Positions 31,201 through 39,877 of a DNA stretch of 64,000 nt are shown piece after piece. The DNA is taken from assembly GCA_031425695.1 (NCBI GenBank), contig JANPJV010000010.1:1-64000 (forward strand), in the 5' to 3' direction. The notes beneath the pieces are model-generated. The model saw nothing but the letters and a program-made list of their open reading frames with translations. It was not told the DNA's origin and searched no databases. Numbering within the stretch: position 1 is the stretch's first letter; the number at the start of each line of letters is the position of its first letter. The stretch comes from JANPJV01 sp031425695. Lineage in GTDB: Bacteria > Pseudomonadota > Gammaproteobacteria > Xanthomonadales > SZUA-5. A program made the position numbers and the translations under genes.

Positions 31201-34178
31201 AAGATTCGGGCCTCTACAAGTACGTTTCGCAGGAGCGCAAGCTGCCGGTCAGCGACACCGCGCTGCCCGCTACGCCTGGCGAACAGAAGTTCGCGCTGAA
31301 GACCGATGCGCCCGGCGAGTTCATCGTCGAGGTTCGCGACGCTGCCGGCGAGCTCTACAACCAGACCACCTATTCGGTGGCCGGCGATGCCAATGTCGAG
31401 CGCTCGCTCGGGCGCAACGCCGAGCTGGCGCTGACGCTGTCGCAGCCCGACTATCGCGCTGGCGAAGAGATCGAGATCGGCATCCGAGCGCCGTACGTGG
31501 GCAGCGGCCTCATCACTATCGAGCGCGATCGCGTGTACGCGCACACTTGGTTCCGCGCCGAGACCACGAGCTCGGTGCAGCGCATCCGCATCCCGGCCGA
31601 CTTCGAAGGCAGCGGCTACGTCAGCGTGCAGTTCGTGCGCGATCCGGGCTCGGAAGAAGTGTTCATGAGCCCGCTGTCATACGCAGTCGCGCCGTTCTCG
31701 GTCGACCGTGGCGCGCGCACCTTGCCACTCGATCTCAAGCTGCCGGCAGTCAACAAGCCGGGCGCCGAAATCGCGCTCGAGGTCACCACCGAAGGCCCGG
31801 CGCGAGTGATCGCGTTCGCGGTCGACGAGGGCATCCTGCAGGTGGCACGTTACCAGCTTGGCAATCCGCTCGATCACTTCTTCAAGAAGAAGATGCTCGA
31901 CGTCGAGACTGCGCAGATCCTCGATCTTATCCTGCCCGAGTTCTCGCGGCTGGTTGCCGCAGCCGCACCCGGCGGTGATGGTGAGGGTGACATGGCCAAG
32001 CACCTGAATCCGTTCAAGCGCAAATCCGAGCGCCCGGCGGTGTGGTGGTCGGGCCCGGTCAACATCGACGGCAAGCACACCTTCAAGTTCTCGATGCCGG
32101 ACCATTTCAACGGGCAGATCCGGGTGATGGCGGTTGCCGTCAGCCCGACGCGCATCGGCGTCGAAGAGACCAAGGCCATCATTCGCGGCGACTTCGTGCT
32201 GACGCCGACGGTGCCGACGCATGTGGCGCCCGGTGACGAATTCGAGCTGCCCGTCGGCATCGCCAATACCATCGAAGGCGGCGGCGACGCGGCCGTGCCG
32301 GTGACGCTGAAAGTCGAATTGCCGAAGGGCTTGAGCCTGGTCGGAACGGGTCCGGCACCGCTGTCGATCAAGACGGGCTCGGAGGGCAAGCTCAGCGTGC
32401 GCCTGAGGGCCGGCGATACGCTCGGCGCAATGCCGATCGTGCTCACGGCAGAGTCGGGCAACCGCCGCGTGAGCCGTCGTATCGAACTCTCGCTGCGCCC
32501 GGCCATCGTCGCCCGCCAGGACCTGCGCCTGGGTCGCGCCGATCGTCGCAGCGAGTTGAAAGACCTGCGCGAAATGTATCCAGAACGCTCGACGCGCCAG
32601 CTGTCGGCGTCGACATCGCCGTTCGTGGCGGCTGACGGCCTGGCGGCGTATCTCGCCGACTATCCGCATCTGTGCACCGAGCAGTTGCTGAGCCAGGCCT
32701 TCCCGGCGCTGGTGTACGCGGCCAAGCCGGAGTTCGGCAAGGTCGTCGGCAATGTGCGCGGAAGTGGCGCGCCGGACCTGCTCGCGGTGCTGCGCTCGCG
32801 GCAGAATTCCGAGGGCGGTTTCGGTTTATGGGTCGCGACACCCGATGTCGATCCGTTCGTGTCGGCCTATGGCGTCTTCTACCTGGTCGAGGCGCGCGAG
32901 CGCGGCGAGCCGGTTCCGCAAGACCTGCTGGCGGCTGGCAATCGCTACCTCGCCTCGATGGCGGCCGATTCGGCGTTGACCGAGCTCCATCAATTGCGGG
33001 CACGGGCGCTGGCCACCTACCTGCTGATCCGGCAGGGCCAGACCGCGACGCACCTCTTGAGCGCGGTACATGAGCAGGTCGAGCGCGACTATCCCAAACA
33101 GTGGCAGAACGACACCCTCGGCATGCTGCTGGCGGCGAGCTACCAGATGCTCAAGCAGGCGGCGCCAGCCCGCGACCTCGCACGCGCACCGTTGGCGCGC
33201 CTCGCCAAGGAAGCGGTGGAGCCGTACACCGGCTACGCGTATTACTACGATGCGGGCATTGAGGCCGCCTGGACCGTCTACCTCGCCCACAAACACTTCC
33301 CGAAGGACGCCGAGCGCGTCTCGGTGCGCGCGATCGAGCACCTGCTCGCGCCGCTCAAGAACAACACCTACAACACGCTGTCGTCAGCGCTGATCGTCCT
33401 GGCGCTCGAGGCCTACAGCAACCGCCAAGCGGACAAGGGGCTGCCCAAGCTGCTTGCTTCAACGGGGGCAAAAGATCCCGAGCGCGAGTTCGGCAAGGCC
33501 TTCGGGATGCTCATGCGCGGGCCCTTCCTCGCGGCGGACAAGCGCCTGGTCGTGCTGCCGCCAGAGGCGACGCCCACCTGGTACGTGCTCGCGCAATCGG
33601 GCTACGACCGCGTACCGCCGCCCACCGTGCAGAACCAGGGCCTGGAGGTCGTGCGCGATTATCTCGACGCCCAGAACCAGCCGCTGACGTCCGCTGCGCT
33701 CGGCCAGGAAATCACCGTGCGCCTGCGCCTGCGCGCGCTCGGCCCGGATGTGCGCGGAAACATCGCGGTGGTCGACCTGCTGCCGGGTGGCTTCGAGCCG
33801 GTCGTGCAGATGCCGCCACCGGACCAGGCTGCGGACGAGGAAGAGGATGAAGGCGACAGTGGCGATGGTGGCAGTGGCGATGGCACGCCGCAGCCGGTGA
33901 TCCCGACGCTGGCGCTGCCGGGCAGCACGCTCGCGACCGAGCACATCGAGCAACGCGAGGACCGCATCGTGCTCTACGCCGCCGCGGGCCCGGACGTCGC
34001 CGAGTTCCTCTACAAGATCCGCCCGAGCAACCCCGGCACTTTCGTCATCCCGCCGCCCTACGCCGAGTCCATGTACGAACGCTCGATCTACGCCCAGGGC
34101 GGCCCGGCCGGGAGCATTGCGGTGGGCGACAAGTCGGCGGCTCCGGTCGCCCCGGCACCGGCGGCTGCACCGCAGTAG
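28293..34178 (+). CDS. yfhM: Alpha-2-macroglobulin family protein (YfhM type)
   Basis: 1961 residues; a periplasmic broad-range protease trap. The N-terminus is a membrane anchor (about residues 48-67) with a short cytoplasmic head rather than the lipoprotein signal found in E. coli YfhM. The order is macroglobulin-like domains, a bait region around residues 1220-1240 (next to GGDGEGDMAKHL), the ANTxEGG/receptor domains, and the thioester site CTEQ with Cys1461 and Gln1464. E. coli has CLEQ at this site. A C-terminal Pro/Ala linker ends the protein. pbpC follows, the conserved partnership in which the inhibitor protects the periplasm when peptidoglycan is breached. Confidence 0.93.
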   Translation: MESTDQQPTVSPEPAPGRLQAAREAVYGRVDWVPPTWARWVYAKRVPVAATLVLLALIGYGIWWWVNRPVPIVPNAVSVSVSAPGITDYTQTPPSVPNLRLTFSGSAAPLELIGQEPKGVKLDPEIPGTWNWEDDHTLLFTPAHDWPIGQHYEVTIDPELTMAPGVPLAPGEIEFVLPIFTASWASQEFYQDPQDANLKKAVWAMTFSHPVDTAKLEGALAGRMFDGAGRVLPAPKLSVQYDTHRLKAWVHSEPLSLPPNGGQVHLDVPPTVTSSLGGEPITGAMSQPVELPALYSVSIDEVTPTLVDNDRFEPEQVLILSVNMAMKDRDIQGATRAWLLPERNPKLKPEEQTAPYGWSDSEVNEALLKTAEKIELTPITAEREFIEVHSFKYSAPVGRSVYVRVDKGLKSFGGFILGAPHSTLFRVPEYPRLGKFVGEGSLLSLRGERRVTVVSRNIPAVRLEVGRVMPSALHHLVQFNEGDFSSPQVWTIGEDSLVERFEKRIAMPMDNPALSHYEGIDLAEFFTADRHGVFLLSLRTLSDDDAALPPDETIANDAGETLDTRLVVLTDLGVIAKKNLDGSREIYVQSLNRGTAVAGARVAVVARNGETLAAADTDAGGRASLPPLDAFRREKQPVLLAISFGEDLSFLPLASDGRALDLSRFDIGGESNELDAGSLKAHVFSDRGLYRPGDTINFGFIVRANDWKQPLGGIPLEMDLTDSRGARVVRERLALDATGFDAFSHTPSDGAPSGTWSATLYLIGEEESRTQIGSTTVQVREFMPDTLRARAVLSATRSEGWVKPDGLSARVEVENLFGTPAQARRVEATLVLRPAFPSFTSWPNWNFYDPLRAKEGFNEPLSEGTTDEAGVAEFDLGLNQYARATYQLSFLARAFEPGSGRNVAAQATTLVSANDYLVGIRSIDPLAYIKRGAARSIDLVTIGEDAKAKAVEGLHLLVIERRFVSILTKEDSGLYKYVSQERKLPVSDTALPATPGEQKFALKTDAPGEFIVEVRDAAGELYNQTTYSVAGDANVERSLGRNAELALTLSQPDYRAGEEIEIGIRAPYVGSGLITIERDRVYAHTWFRAETTSSVQRIRIPADFEGSGYVSVQFVRDPGSEEVFMSPLSYAVAPFSVDRGARTLPLDLKLPAVNKPGAEIALEVTTEGPARVIAFAVDEGILQVARYQLGNPLDHFFKKKMLDVETAQILDLILPEFSRLVAAAAPGGDGEGDMAKHLNPFKRKSERPAVWWSGPVNIDGKHTFKFSMPDHFNGQIRVMAVAVSPTRIGVEETKAIIRGDFVLTPTVPTHVAPGDEFELPVGIANTIEGGGDAAVPVTLKVELPKGLSLVGTGPAPLSIKTGSEGKLSVRLRAGDTLGAMPIVLTAESGNRRVSRRIELSLRPAIVARQDLRLGRADRRSELKDLREMYPERSTRQLSASTSPFVAADGLAAYLADYPHLCTEQLLSQAFPALVYAAKPEFGKVVGNVRGSGAPDLLAVLRSRQNSEGGFGLWVATPDVDPFVSAYGVFYLVEARERGEPVPQDLLAAGNRYLASMAADSALTELHQLRARALATYLLIRQGQTATHLLSAVHEQVERDYPKQWQNDTLGMLLAASYQMLKQAAPARDLARAPLARLAKEAVEPYTGYAYYYDAGIEAAWTVYLAHKHFPKDAERVSVRAIEHLLAPLKNNTYNTLSSALIVLALEAYSNRQADKGLPKLLASTGAKDPEREFGKAFGMLMRGPFLAADKRLVVLPPEATPTWYVLAQSGYDRVPPPTVQNQGLEVVRDYLDAQNQPLTSAALGQEITVRLRLRALGPDVRGNIAVVDLLPGGFEPVVQMPPPDQAADEEEDEGDSGDGGSGDGTPQPVIPTLALPGSTLATEHIEQREDRIVLYAAAGPDVAEFLYKIRPSNPGTFVIPPPYAESMYERSIYAQGGPAGSIAVGDKSAAPVAPAPAAAPQ

Positions 34179-34187
34179 GGGCGGTCT

Positions 34188-34298
34188 TTTTTCGACGCAA
34201 ATGAACGCAAAGGGAGCAAAGGGACGCAAAGGAAAGCAAGATCAGGAATCGCTCTTTTTGCGTCCCTTGCTTTTCCTCTTTGCGTTCCTTTGCGTCAA
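34188..34298. repeat. Inverted repeat, 'ACGCAAAGG' word family
   Basis: Left arm: CGACGCAAATGAACGCAAAG, GGAGCAAAGGGACGCAAAGG (34194-34234). Right arm: TTGCGTCCCTTGC, then TCTTTGCGTTCCTTTGCGTC (about 34258-34296). It ends three bases before the pbpC start codon, so pbpC has no recognisable ribosome-binding site outside the repeat. Confidence 0.65.
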
Positions 34299-36761
34299 AT
34301 GAAAACAGTTACCAAGCGCCGTTGGTTGCGGGTCGCAGTCATCCTGGTCGTGATCGCGCTCACCCTGATCGCCATCCGCCTCTCCCCGCATCCGCCGCTA
34401 TCCGCCGGCCAGCCGCAGTCGCTGGCGGTCTACGATCGACATGGGAAGCTGTTGCGACTGGGGCTCGCGAGTGACGAGCGGTACCGCCTGTGGGTGCCGC
34501 TCGCGGAGTTTCCGCCGGCGCTGATCGACGGGGTGCTGCTGCACGAGGACGCGTGGTTTCGCTGGCATCCGGGCTTCAATCCGGTGAGCCTGGTGCGCGG
34601 CGCGTGGAGCACCTATACCGGCGCGGCGCGGGTGGGCGGCTCGACCGTGACCATGCAGTTGGCGCGGCTGCGCGGACGGCTGTCCACGCGCACCCCGGGC
34701 GGCAAGCTCAACCAGCTCTGGCACGCGATCGTGCTCGAAGCCTGCTATAGCAAGGACGAGATTCTCGAGGCTTATCTCAACCTCGCGCCGTACGGCGGCA
34801 ACATCGAAGGCGCTGGTGCGGCCAGCTTGATCTATTTCAACAAGGAGGTCGCGCGTCTCACCTTGCCCGAAGCCTTGACGCTGGCGGTATTGCCGCAAGC
34901 ACCCGCGCGGCGCGGGCGCTTGGCCGCCGGCGCGGACGGCTCGGAGATTGGTCCGGCACTGCGCGCAGCGCGTGACCGCCTGTATGCGCGCTTTTCGGAG
35001 GCGCACCCGGCTGACAGTTCCAACGACGCGCTGATCAGCCTGCCGTTGCGCCTGCGTGCGCCGCGCGAGCTGCCGTTCTACGCGCCGCATTACGTCGAGC
35101 GCGTGCTGGCCGAACGCTGGCGGCACGGCGGCGGCAGCGGCAGCGTATCAAGCTCGCTCGACCTGCGCCTGCAGCAGTTGGTCGAACAGCGCATCACCGC
35201 GCATCTGGCACGCACGCGCGCGCGCGGCCTCGACAACGCCACTGCGTTGTTGATCGACACCCGCGACATGGGCGTGCGCGCGCTGGTCGGCTCGGCCGAC
35301 TATTTCGACGCCAGCATTGCCGGGCAGGTCAACGGCACTGCCGCCAAGCGCTCGCCCGGATCAACGCTCAAACCCTTCATCTACGGGCTCGCGATTGATC
35401 AGGGCGTGCTCCATCCGGAGACCGTGCTGCGCGATGTGCCGAGCGCTTTCGGGCGCTTCATGCCGGAGAACTTCGACGGGCGATTCCTGGGTCCGGTGAC
35501 CGCAACCGATGGGCTCGTGCGCAGCCGCAATATTCCCGCCGTCTACGTCGCCGCGCAGCTTTCCAATCCCAGCTTCTACGACTTCCTGAAGCGCGCCGGG
35601 ATCAGTCGCATGGCCAGCCCCGAGCACTATGGACTGGCACTGGTGCTCGGCGGCGGCGAGGTCAGCATGGAGGAGCTGGCGCGGCTGTATTCGATGTTGA
35701 GCAATGATGGGGAACTGCGCGCGCTCGAGTTCGGCGCGTGTGGCTCTGGTGGGTTCGGACCTTGTCCGAACGCTTCTGGGCCGGCTGATGGACAAGCGTC
35801 CGGACAAGGTCCGGACCCACGCAGAGCAACAGCGTCCGGACAAGGTCCGGACCCACGTGAAGCAACAGCACTCCTTACCCCCGAGGCTGCCTTCATCGTG
35901 CGCGACATGCTGCGCCGCAACCCGCGGCCGGATTTCGCCACGCTGGCGAGCACGGATGCGCTCCCGGTGAGCTGGAAGACCGGCACCAGCTGGAGCTTTC
36001 GCGATGCCTGGAGCGCGGGCATCGTCGGGCCCTACGTGCTGGTGGTGTGGATGGGTAATTTCGACGGCAAGGGCAACCCGGCGTTGATCGGCGTCGACGC
36101 TGCAGCGCCGCTGTTCTTCTCCATCGTCGATGCGCTGCAGGCCGGGCACGTGGATCTCGCCGAGCCGGTGCGGCGCTGGCCGCTCAATCTGCGGCGGGTG
36201 GAGATCTGTCGCGCTTCCGGGGACCTGCCGAATGCGCATTGCCCCAAACGCGGCAGCACCTGGTTCATTCCGGGCGTCTCGCCGATCCGCGTGAGCCGCG
36301 TGCATCGCGCTATCACCGTCGATATCGCGACCGGCAAACCGGTGTGTGGCCCGCGCGAGCCCGGCACCGTGCGCACCGAGATCTACGAGTTCTGGCCGAG
36401 TGACCTGGCCGGCGTATTCGCCCAGGCCGGCATCCCGCGCCGCAAGCCGCCAGCCGGAGCCGATTGCGCCGGCGCGAGCGACTGGCAGGGCTCGCCGCCA
36501 CGCATCAGCTCACCCGTGCGCGGTGCCCGCTATGCGCTTCGCGTCAACCGTCCTGATCACAACCAGCTGGCGCTCGAAGCGGCTGCCGACGCCGACGTCG
36601 CCCGCCTCTACTGGTTCGCGGATGGCAGCTTTCTCGGCGACAGCCCCGCCGGCACGCCCTTCAATTGGACGCCCGCGCGCGCAGGCAACTACCAGCTCCG
36701 CGTCGTCGACGACCACGGCCGCGTCGCCACCCGCGAGCTCACGATCATCCTCGAGCAATGA
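34299..36761 (+). CDS. pbpC: Penicillin-binding protein 1C, carrying an in-frame repeat insertion
   Basis: 820 residues, bifunctional. A membrane anchor (about 9-28) precedes the GT51 transglycosylase with Glu83 in LLHEDAWF and GGSTVTMQLARL. The transpeptidase has SPGSTLKPF (Ser355, Lys358), SRN and KTGTS (Lys560). The C-terminal ~90 residues are the PBP1C-specific domain (PPRISSPVRGARYAL onward). Between LYSMLSNDGELRAL and LLTPEAAFIVRDML, which are nearly adjacent in the family, lie about 40 residues rich in Gly, Pro and Ala. They are encoded by an inverted-repeat element at 35749-35868 that is otherwise intergenic. The insertion is about 37 residues ahead of the KTGTS motif. It is probably a surface loop, since both flanks keep the frame. 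Confidence 0.93.
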   Translation: MKTVTKRRWLRVAVILVVIALTLIAIRLSPHPPLSAGQPQSLAVYDRHGKLLRLGLASDERYRLWVPLAEFPPALIDGVLLHEDAWFRWHPGFNPVSLVRGAWSTYTGAARVGGSTVTMQLARLRGRLSTRTPGGKLNQLWHAIVLEACYSKDEILEAYLNLAPYGGNIEGAGAASLIYFNKEVARLTLPEALTLAVLPQAPARRGRLAAGADGSEIGPALRAARDRLYARFSEAHPADSSNDALISLPLRLRAPRELPFYAPHYVERVLAERWRHGGGSGSVSSSLDLRLQQLVEQRITAHLARTRARGLDNATALLIDTRDMGVRALVGSADYFDASIAGQVNGTAAKRSPGSTLKPFIYGLAIDQGVLHPETVLRDVPSAFGRFMPENFDGRFLGPVTATDGLVRSRNIPAVYVAAQLSNPSFYDFLKRAGISRMASPEHYGLALVLGGGEVSMEELARLYSMLSNDGELRALEFGACGSGGFGPCPNASGPADGQASGQGPDPRRATASGQGPDPREATALLTPEAAFIVRDMLRRNPRPDFATLASTDALPVSWKTGTSWSFRDAWSAGIVGPYVLVVWMGNFDGKGNPALIGVDAAAPLFFSIVDALQAGHVDLAEPVRRWPLNLRRVEICRASGDLPNAHCPKRGSTWFIPGVSPIRVSRVHRAITVDIATGKPVCGPREPGTVRTEIYEFWPSDLAGVFAQAGIPRRKPPAGADCAGASDWQGSPPRISSPVRGARYALRVNRPDHNQLALEAAADADVARLYWFADGSFLGDSPAGTPFNWTPARAGNYQLRVVDDHGRVATRELTIILEQ
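35749..35868. repeat. GCGTCCGGACAAGGTCCGGA-family repeat inside the pbpC coding sequence
   Basis: Left arm 35749-35774 (GTGGGTTCGGACCTTGTCCG with AACGCT) and right arm 35795-35820 (AGCGTCCGGACAAGGTCCGG with ACCCAC) differ from perfect complementarity at two bases. A second right arm follows at 35831-35856. The flanking CGCAGAGCAAC matches the tail of the intergenic copy at 23283. The whole insertion is translated in frame and contains no stop codon. Confidence 0.85.
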
Positions 36762-36806
36762 GGTGGCGATTGGCGTTCAGCGCTCGGGCCGGCTTTATCG
36801 CAAGTT

Positions 36807-37014
36807 GGATGGCGCAGATAGACCAAAAAGCGAAAGCCTTATCCACAGATGACACAGATGAGAGCAAAGCTGGTTTTAGCATGGGCTTCGGCACCTTGAT
36901 ACCTACTTTCATGGCATCCGCGCAGCGCAAACCCGGGTTTCCACTGAAGAAATCGCTTCTATCCATGTCATCTGTGGATAAGGCTTTGCCTCTTCTTTTA
37001 TCTGCGCCCATCCA
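36807..37014. repeat. Long inverted repeat, TTATCCACAGATGACACAG variant
   Basis: Outer ends TGGATGGCGCAGATA (36807-36821) and TATCTGCGCCCATCCA (about 36999-37014) pair. Inside them AAAGCGAAAGCCTTATCCAC with AGATGACACAGATG pairs with CATGTCATCTGTGGATAAGG and CTTTGC. The central ~100 bp (36867-36950) contains another pairing and no gene. It separates two convergent genes. Confidence 0.7.
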
Positions 37015-37044
37015 GTCCGCGACGCCCTCGGGTAGAGGCAGGGA

Positions 37045-37749
37045 CTACCCGCGCTGGCGCTGCGCGCGCTCGGCCGCTCGTCGCATTAACAGTGAATGCA
37101 GCAGGCTCAGGCGTTGGTCGGCTTCGGCGGTGCCATCCGCGCGTGCGCTGCCGCGTTCGACCACCATCACCAGCGGCACTTCGGTGCGGCGGCCACAGGA
37201 CGCGGCAGCGATCGAGCAGCACCAGACGCCGATCGTCGTCGGAATGCCCACCAGCGCGCCGCTGTCTGCATAGAGACGCAGGCCCGGCGGCAAGTGCCCA
37301 TGCGCGACTGACCAGATGGCGGTGTTGCCACCACCGCGCGCGAGCGTGAGCGTCGTCGTGTAATAGACGCCGACCTGGGCCTGCGGCAGGCGCAGCGGGG
37401 AGATGGTGAGCTCGGGTGCCGCCACGACTTCGAGTGCCCAGCGTCGGCGCAGCCCGGGCGTGGCTTCCTCGAACTCCACCCAGTAGTGGCCGGGCGTCGA
37501 TGGCGTGCCGTAGAGCGCGCGCAGCTCGTCGCCGAAATGCAGCCCCGGCGGCAGGTGCGAGCCGGGGAGCAGGCGCACCGGCGTGTCACTCAGCTCGGCG
37601 AAATAATCCTGGCAAGCAATCGCGGTCGGCAGCGCCTTGGCATAGCGGCGCGCCGCGAGCCGCGCACGCAGGCACTGCAATGGATCGTCGGGATAAGGGT
37701 TGGCGACGCGCTCACGGATGCGTGCGGTATTCATGCGTTGGGCACTCAC
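37045..37749 (-). CDS. Putative Ig-like-domain protein coupled to the beta-helix gene
   Basis: 234 residues from a GTG that overlaps the upstream stop codon in a GTGA junction; an ATG 15 bases further in (37734) is the alternative. Two copies of an LPPGL(H/R) motif, HLPPGLHFGDELRALYGTPSTPGHYW and HLPPGLRLYADSGALVGIPTTIG, match the putative-Ig (He_PIG) repeats of surface proteins, in which L-P-x-G-L is followed by G-x-P-x-x-x-G. A short N-terminal segment contains DPLQCLRARLAARRYAKAL. No signal peptide is visible, which is odd for this domain type, so it may stay in the cytoplasm or use another route. Confidence 0.65.
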   Translation of the reverse strand: MSAQRMNTARIRERVANPYPDDPLQCLRARLAARRYAKALPTAIACQDYFAELSDTPVRLLPGSHLPPGLHFGDELRALYGTPSTPGHYWVEFEEATPGLRRRWALEVVAAPELTISPLRLPQAQVGVYYTTTLTLARGGGNTAIWSVAHGHLPPGLRLYADSGALVGIPTTIGVWCCSIAAASCGRRTEVPLVMVVERGSARADGTAEADQRLSLLHSLLMRRAAERAQRQRG

Positions 37750-39866
37750 TCGAATCCACTCCGGAAGAGATCGGCATCGGCGACGCAGCGCTGCGCCTGC
37801 GCACCGCCGATGATGACGTTGAACGCGCTCCCGGCCGGAAAGCTCCCGCTCGCCGCCACCACATGCCAGCGCGCGGGCGCCCCGGGACCACTCGGCGGGC
37901 GCAGCTCGAGCGCAAACGCGGTGGCGTTGGCGACATGCGTGAACGCACGAAAACGGTCATGCCCGCGCGACACCAGCGGGAGTGCGCAAGGCGCGTCGTC
38001 CAGCAGCGGATGCGCGAGCGGGATCGCGGGAGCGTTGCTACCGAGCGCCGAGGTGATGAAGGCGTTGGCGGAGCCCGGCCATGCCTGCGCGATATGAAAA
38101 CGCCGCCCGGCGGGCATCGGCGCCAGATCCTGGTTACGCACGCGCCAGCCGCTGCCGAGCCCAAACGCCAATCCGAGCGGGTGATCGTGATACTGGTTGC
38201 CCAGCGGTCCTTCGTATCGGTGCACGACGCTCGCCACCGGCTCGAAGAAACCGTTCTCGACCAGGGCCAGCGTGCTGCTGTCGCTGAAGCTGGCGGTACT
38301 GCCAGCATCACTGTCGTGCACCGAGACGAATCCGGCCCCGCCGCGCAGCGCACCCACGACAAAGCGCCGGTCGGCGCTGAGCGGAATCGACGGATTCTGG
38401 TTGTACACCGATAGATCCGGGCCCGGCGCCCAGATCCCCAGCGTGCTCGCGAGCTCCGCCGCCGGCAGTCCGGCGCGCAGGATCGGTGTCACCTGCGGCA
38501 GATCGGCAGCGTCGATCTGCGCCAGGCCGAGCCGGGAAAAGTTGCCCTGGAGAGTCGCCGCGCTGGTTTCATGCGCGTAGATGCGATCGTCGTTCCACTC
38601 GATTGCGCCGATGTCGAGCGCGCCGTTTTCGCGCAGATCGCCGGTCACATCCATGGGGTCATTGCTCTCGGCGGCATAGGCGAGCGCGTTGGCCGCACCG
38701 ACCAGCGGCGACGCAGCGGTCCGCGGCCGCGGAAAACGCGGATCCTCGATCTGCGGGTCGACGCGCAGGGTGTCGGCCGATAGCGTCGAGCCGGGCGCCT
38801 CATTCGCATTCGCGTACAGCAGGTTGCGGCTGGTGCTGAGCGTGGTAAAGGTGCCGGAACGGGAGAGCGCCGCAAACGCTTGGCTCTGCACGAGATTGTT
38901 GTGCAGCGCGAGGTGCGGGCCGGTCGTCGACGACAGCGATGAAAACTGGATGCCGGTGAAGCCGCCGACGATGCTGTTGTTGACCACCCGGAACTCCCCA
39001 TTCTCGCCAATCAGGCGCAGGCCGGCGTTGCTGGTCCCGTGATTGCCAAGCACCAGGTTGTCGGCGATGCGGGTGAACTGGCCGCTCGCGCCGACCATGC
39101 TCACGGCGATGCTGCCGGTCGAGAAGGCGGTGGCGCTGCGACCCTGCACGCTGTTGCGCTCGATGCGCAGGTTCGCGATGTGCGTGCCGACCACGGTGAT
39201 GCCGTTGCGCATCGCCTCTGCGCCACGGCTTTCGATGCGGTTGTCGAGCACGCGGGCGACGACCGTATCGACTGCGTTGTTGGCGATGGCGATGGCGATG
39301 CCATTGCTGCTGGCGCCCGCGCGCGGCAGCAGGTCGATGTGGTTGGCGCGCACCTCGACGTTCCACTGATCCGCCTGCTCGATGCTGCCGATCTCGATGT
39401 CGATCGCCGGAACATCCGGTTGCGCATCACGGACGCGGTTGCGCAACACGGTCAGCGAGCCCGGCAGTGAGCCGAACTCAGGCGCAATGCGAATGCCGCC
39501 GCGCATGAACACGAAGCCATCGATATGGACCAGCGCCATCGCCCCGGCGCGCGGTCGCGCCAGGATCCCGTGGCCGGCAGCGAACACCGCATCGACGCCT
39601 GGGGTGACGATCAACCCGAGCGCCTTGTCGATGAACAAGCTGCTGCTGAGTGCCAGGTAGTTCGAGGGTGGCGAAGTCGGCGCGACGATCTCGATGGTGC
39701 TGCCGGCAGGGACGAAATCGATGCATTGCTGCAGGCTGCGGCCGAAACAGGTGCCGCCCGGGTTCGCATCGGGCCAGCGGATCGGCGCGCTGCCGGCACG
39801 CGCGTCGGGAACGGCGGCAGCCACCAATGTGCCGAGCAGGGGTAGCGCGGTTACCAATTTCCACAT
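37746..39866 (-). CDS. Secreted right-handed beta-helix protein with GFE tail
   Basis: 706 residues. The ATG at 39866 opens a signal peptide (MWKLVTALPLLGTLVAAAVP, ARA). The first ~440 residues contain repeated N-x-I/V strands (LTVLRNRV, VEVRANHIDLL, VARVLDNRIESRG, LRIERNSVQG, FRVVNNSIVGGFTGIQF) typical of a parallel beta-helix (NosD/pectate-lyase-like fold), plus the DIGAIEW motif that often closes such domains. The C-terminal part is a beta-rich domain with no recognised family. The protein ends DLFRSGFE, a tail shared with the BNR protein at 53303. It is divergent from an ECF sigma factor gene and coupled to the Ig-like gene. Confidence 0.75.
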   Translation of the reverse strand: MWKLVTALPLLGTLVAAAVPDARAGSAPIRWPDANPGGTCFGRSLQQCIDFVPAGSTIEIVAPTSPPSNYLALSSSLFIDKALGLIVTPGVDAVFAAGHGILARPRAGAMALVHIDGFVFMRGGIRIAPEFGSLPGSLTVLRNRVRDAQPDVPAIDIEIGSIEQADQWNVEVRANHIDLLPRAGASSNGIAIAIANNAVDTVVARVLDNRIESRGAEAMRNGITVVGTHIANLRIERNSVQGRSATAFSTGSIAVSMVGASGQFTRIADNLVLGNHGTSNAGLRLIGENGEFRVVNNSIVGGFTGIQFSSLSSTTGPHLALHNNLVQSQAFAALSRSGTFTTLSTSRNLLYANANEAPGSTLSADTLRVDPQIEDPRFPRPRTAASPLVGAANALAYAAESNDPMDVTGDLRENGALDIGAIEWNDDRIYAHETSAATLQGNFSRLGLAQIDAADLPQVTPILRAGLPAAELASTLGIWAPGPDLSVYNQNPSIPLSADRRFVVGALRGGAGFVSVHDSDAGSTASFSDSSTLALVENGFFEPVASVVHRYEGPLGNQYHDHPLGLAFGLGSGWRVRNQDLAPMPAGRRFHIAQAWPGSANAFITSALGSNAPAIPLAHPLLDDAPCALPLVSRGHDRFRAFTHVANATAFALELRPPSGPGAPARWHVVAASGSFPAGSAFNVIIGGAQAQRCVADADLFRSGFE

Positions 39867-39877
39867 CTGTGCAGATA

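Noticed and set aside
28251..31544. Two long minus-strand frames (about 545 codons each) opposite alpha-2-macroglobulin
   Set aside because: Shadow frames of a well-supported gene; composition is typical of reversed high-GC coding sequence.
37416..38414. 332-codon plus-strand frame across the Ig-like and beta-helix genes
   Set aside because: It spans two coupled minus-strand genes with recognisable motifs and has none of its own.
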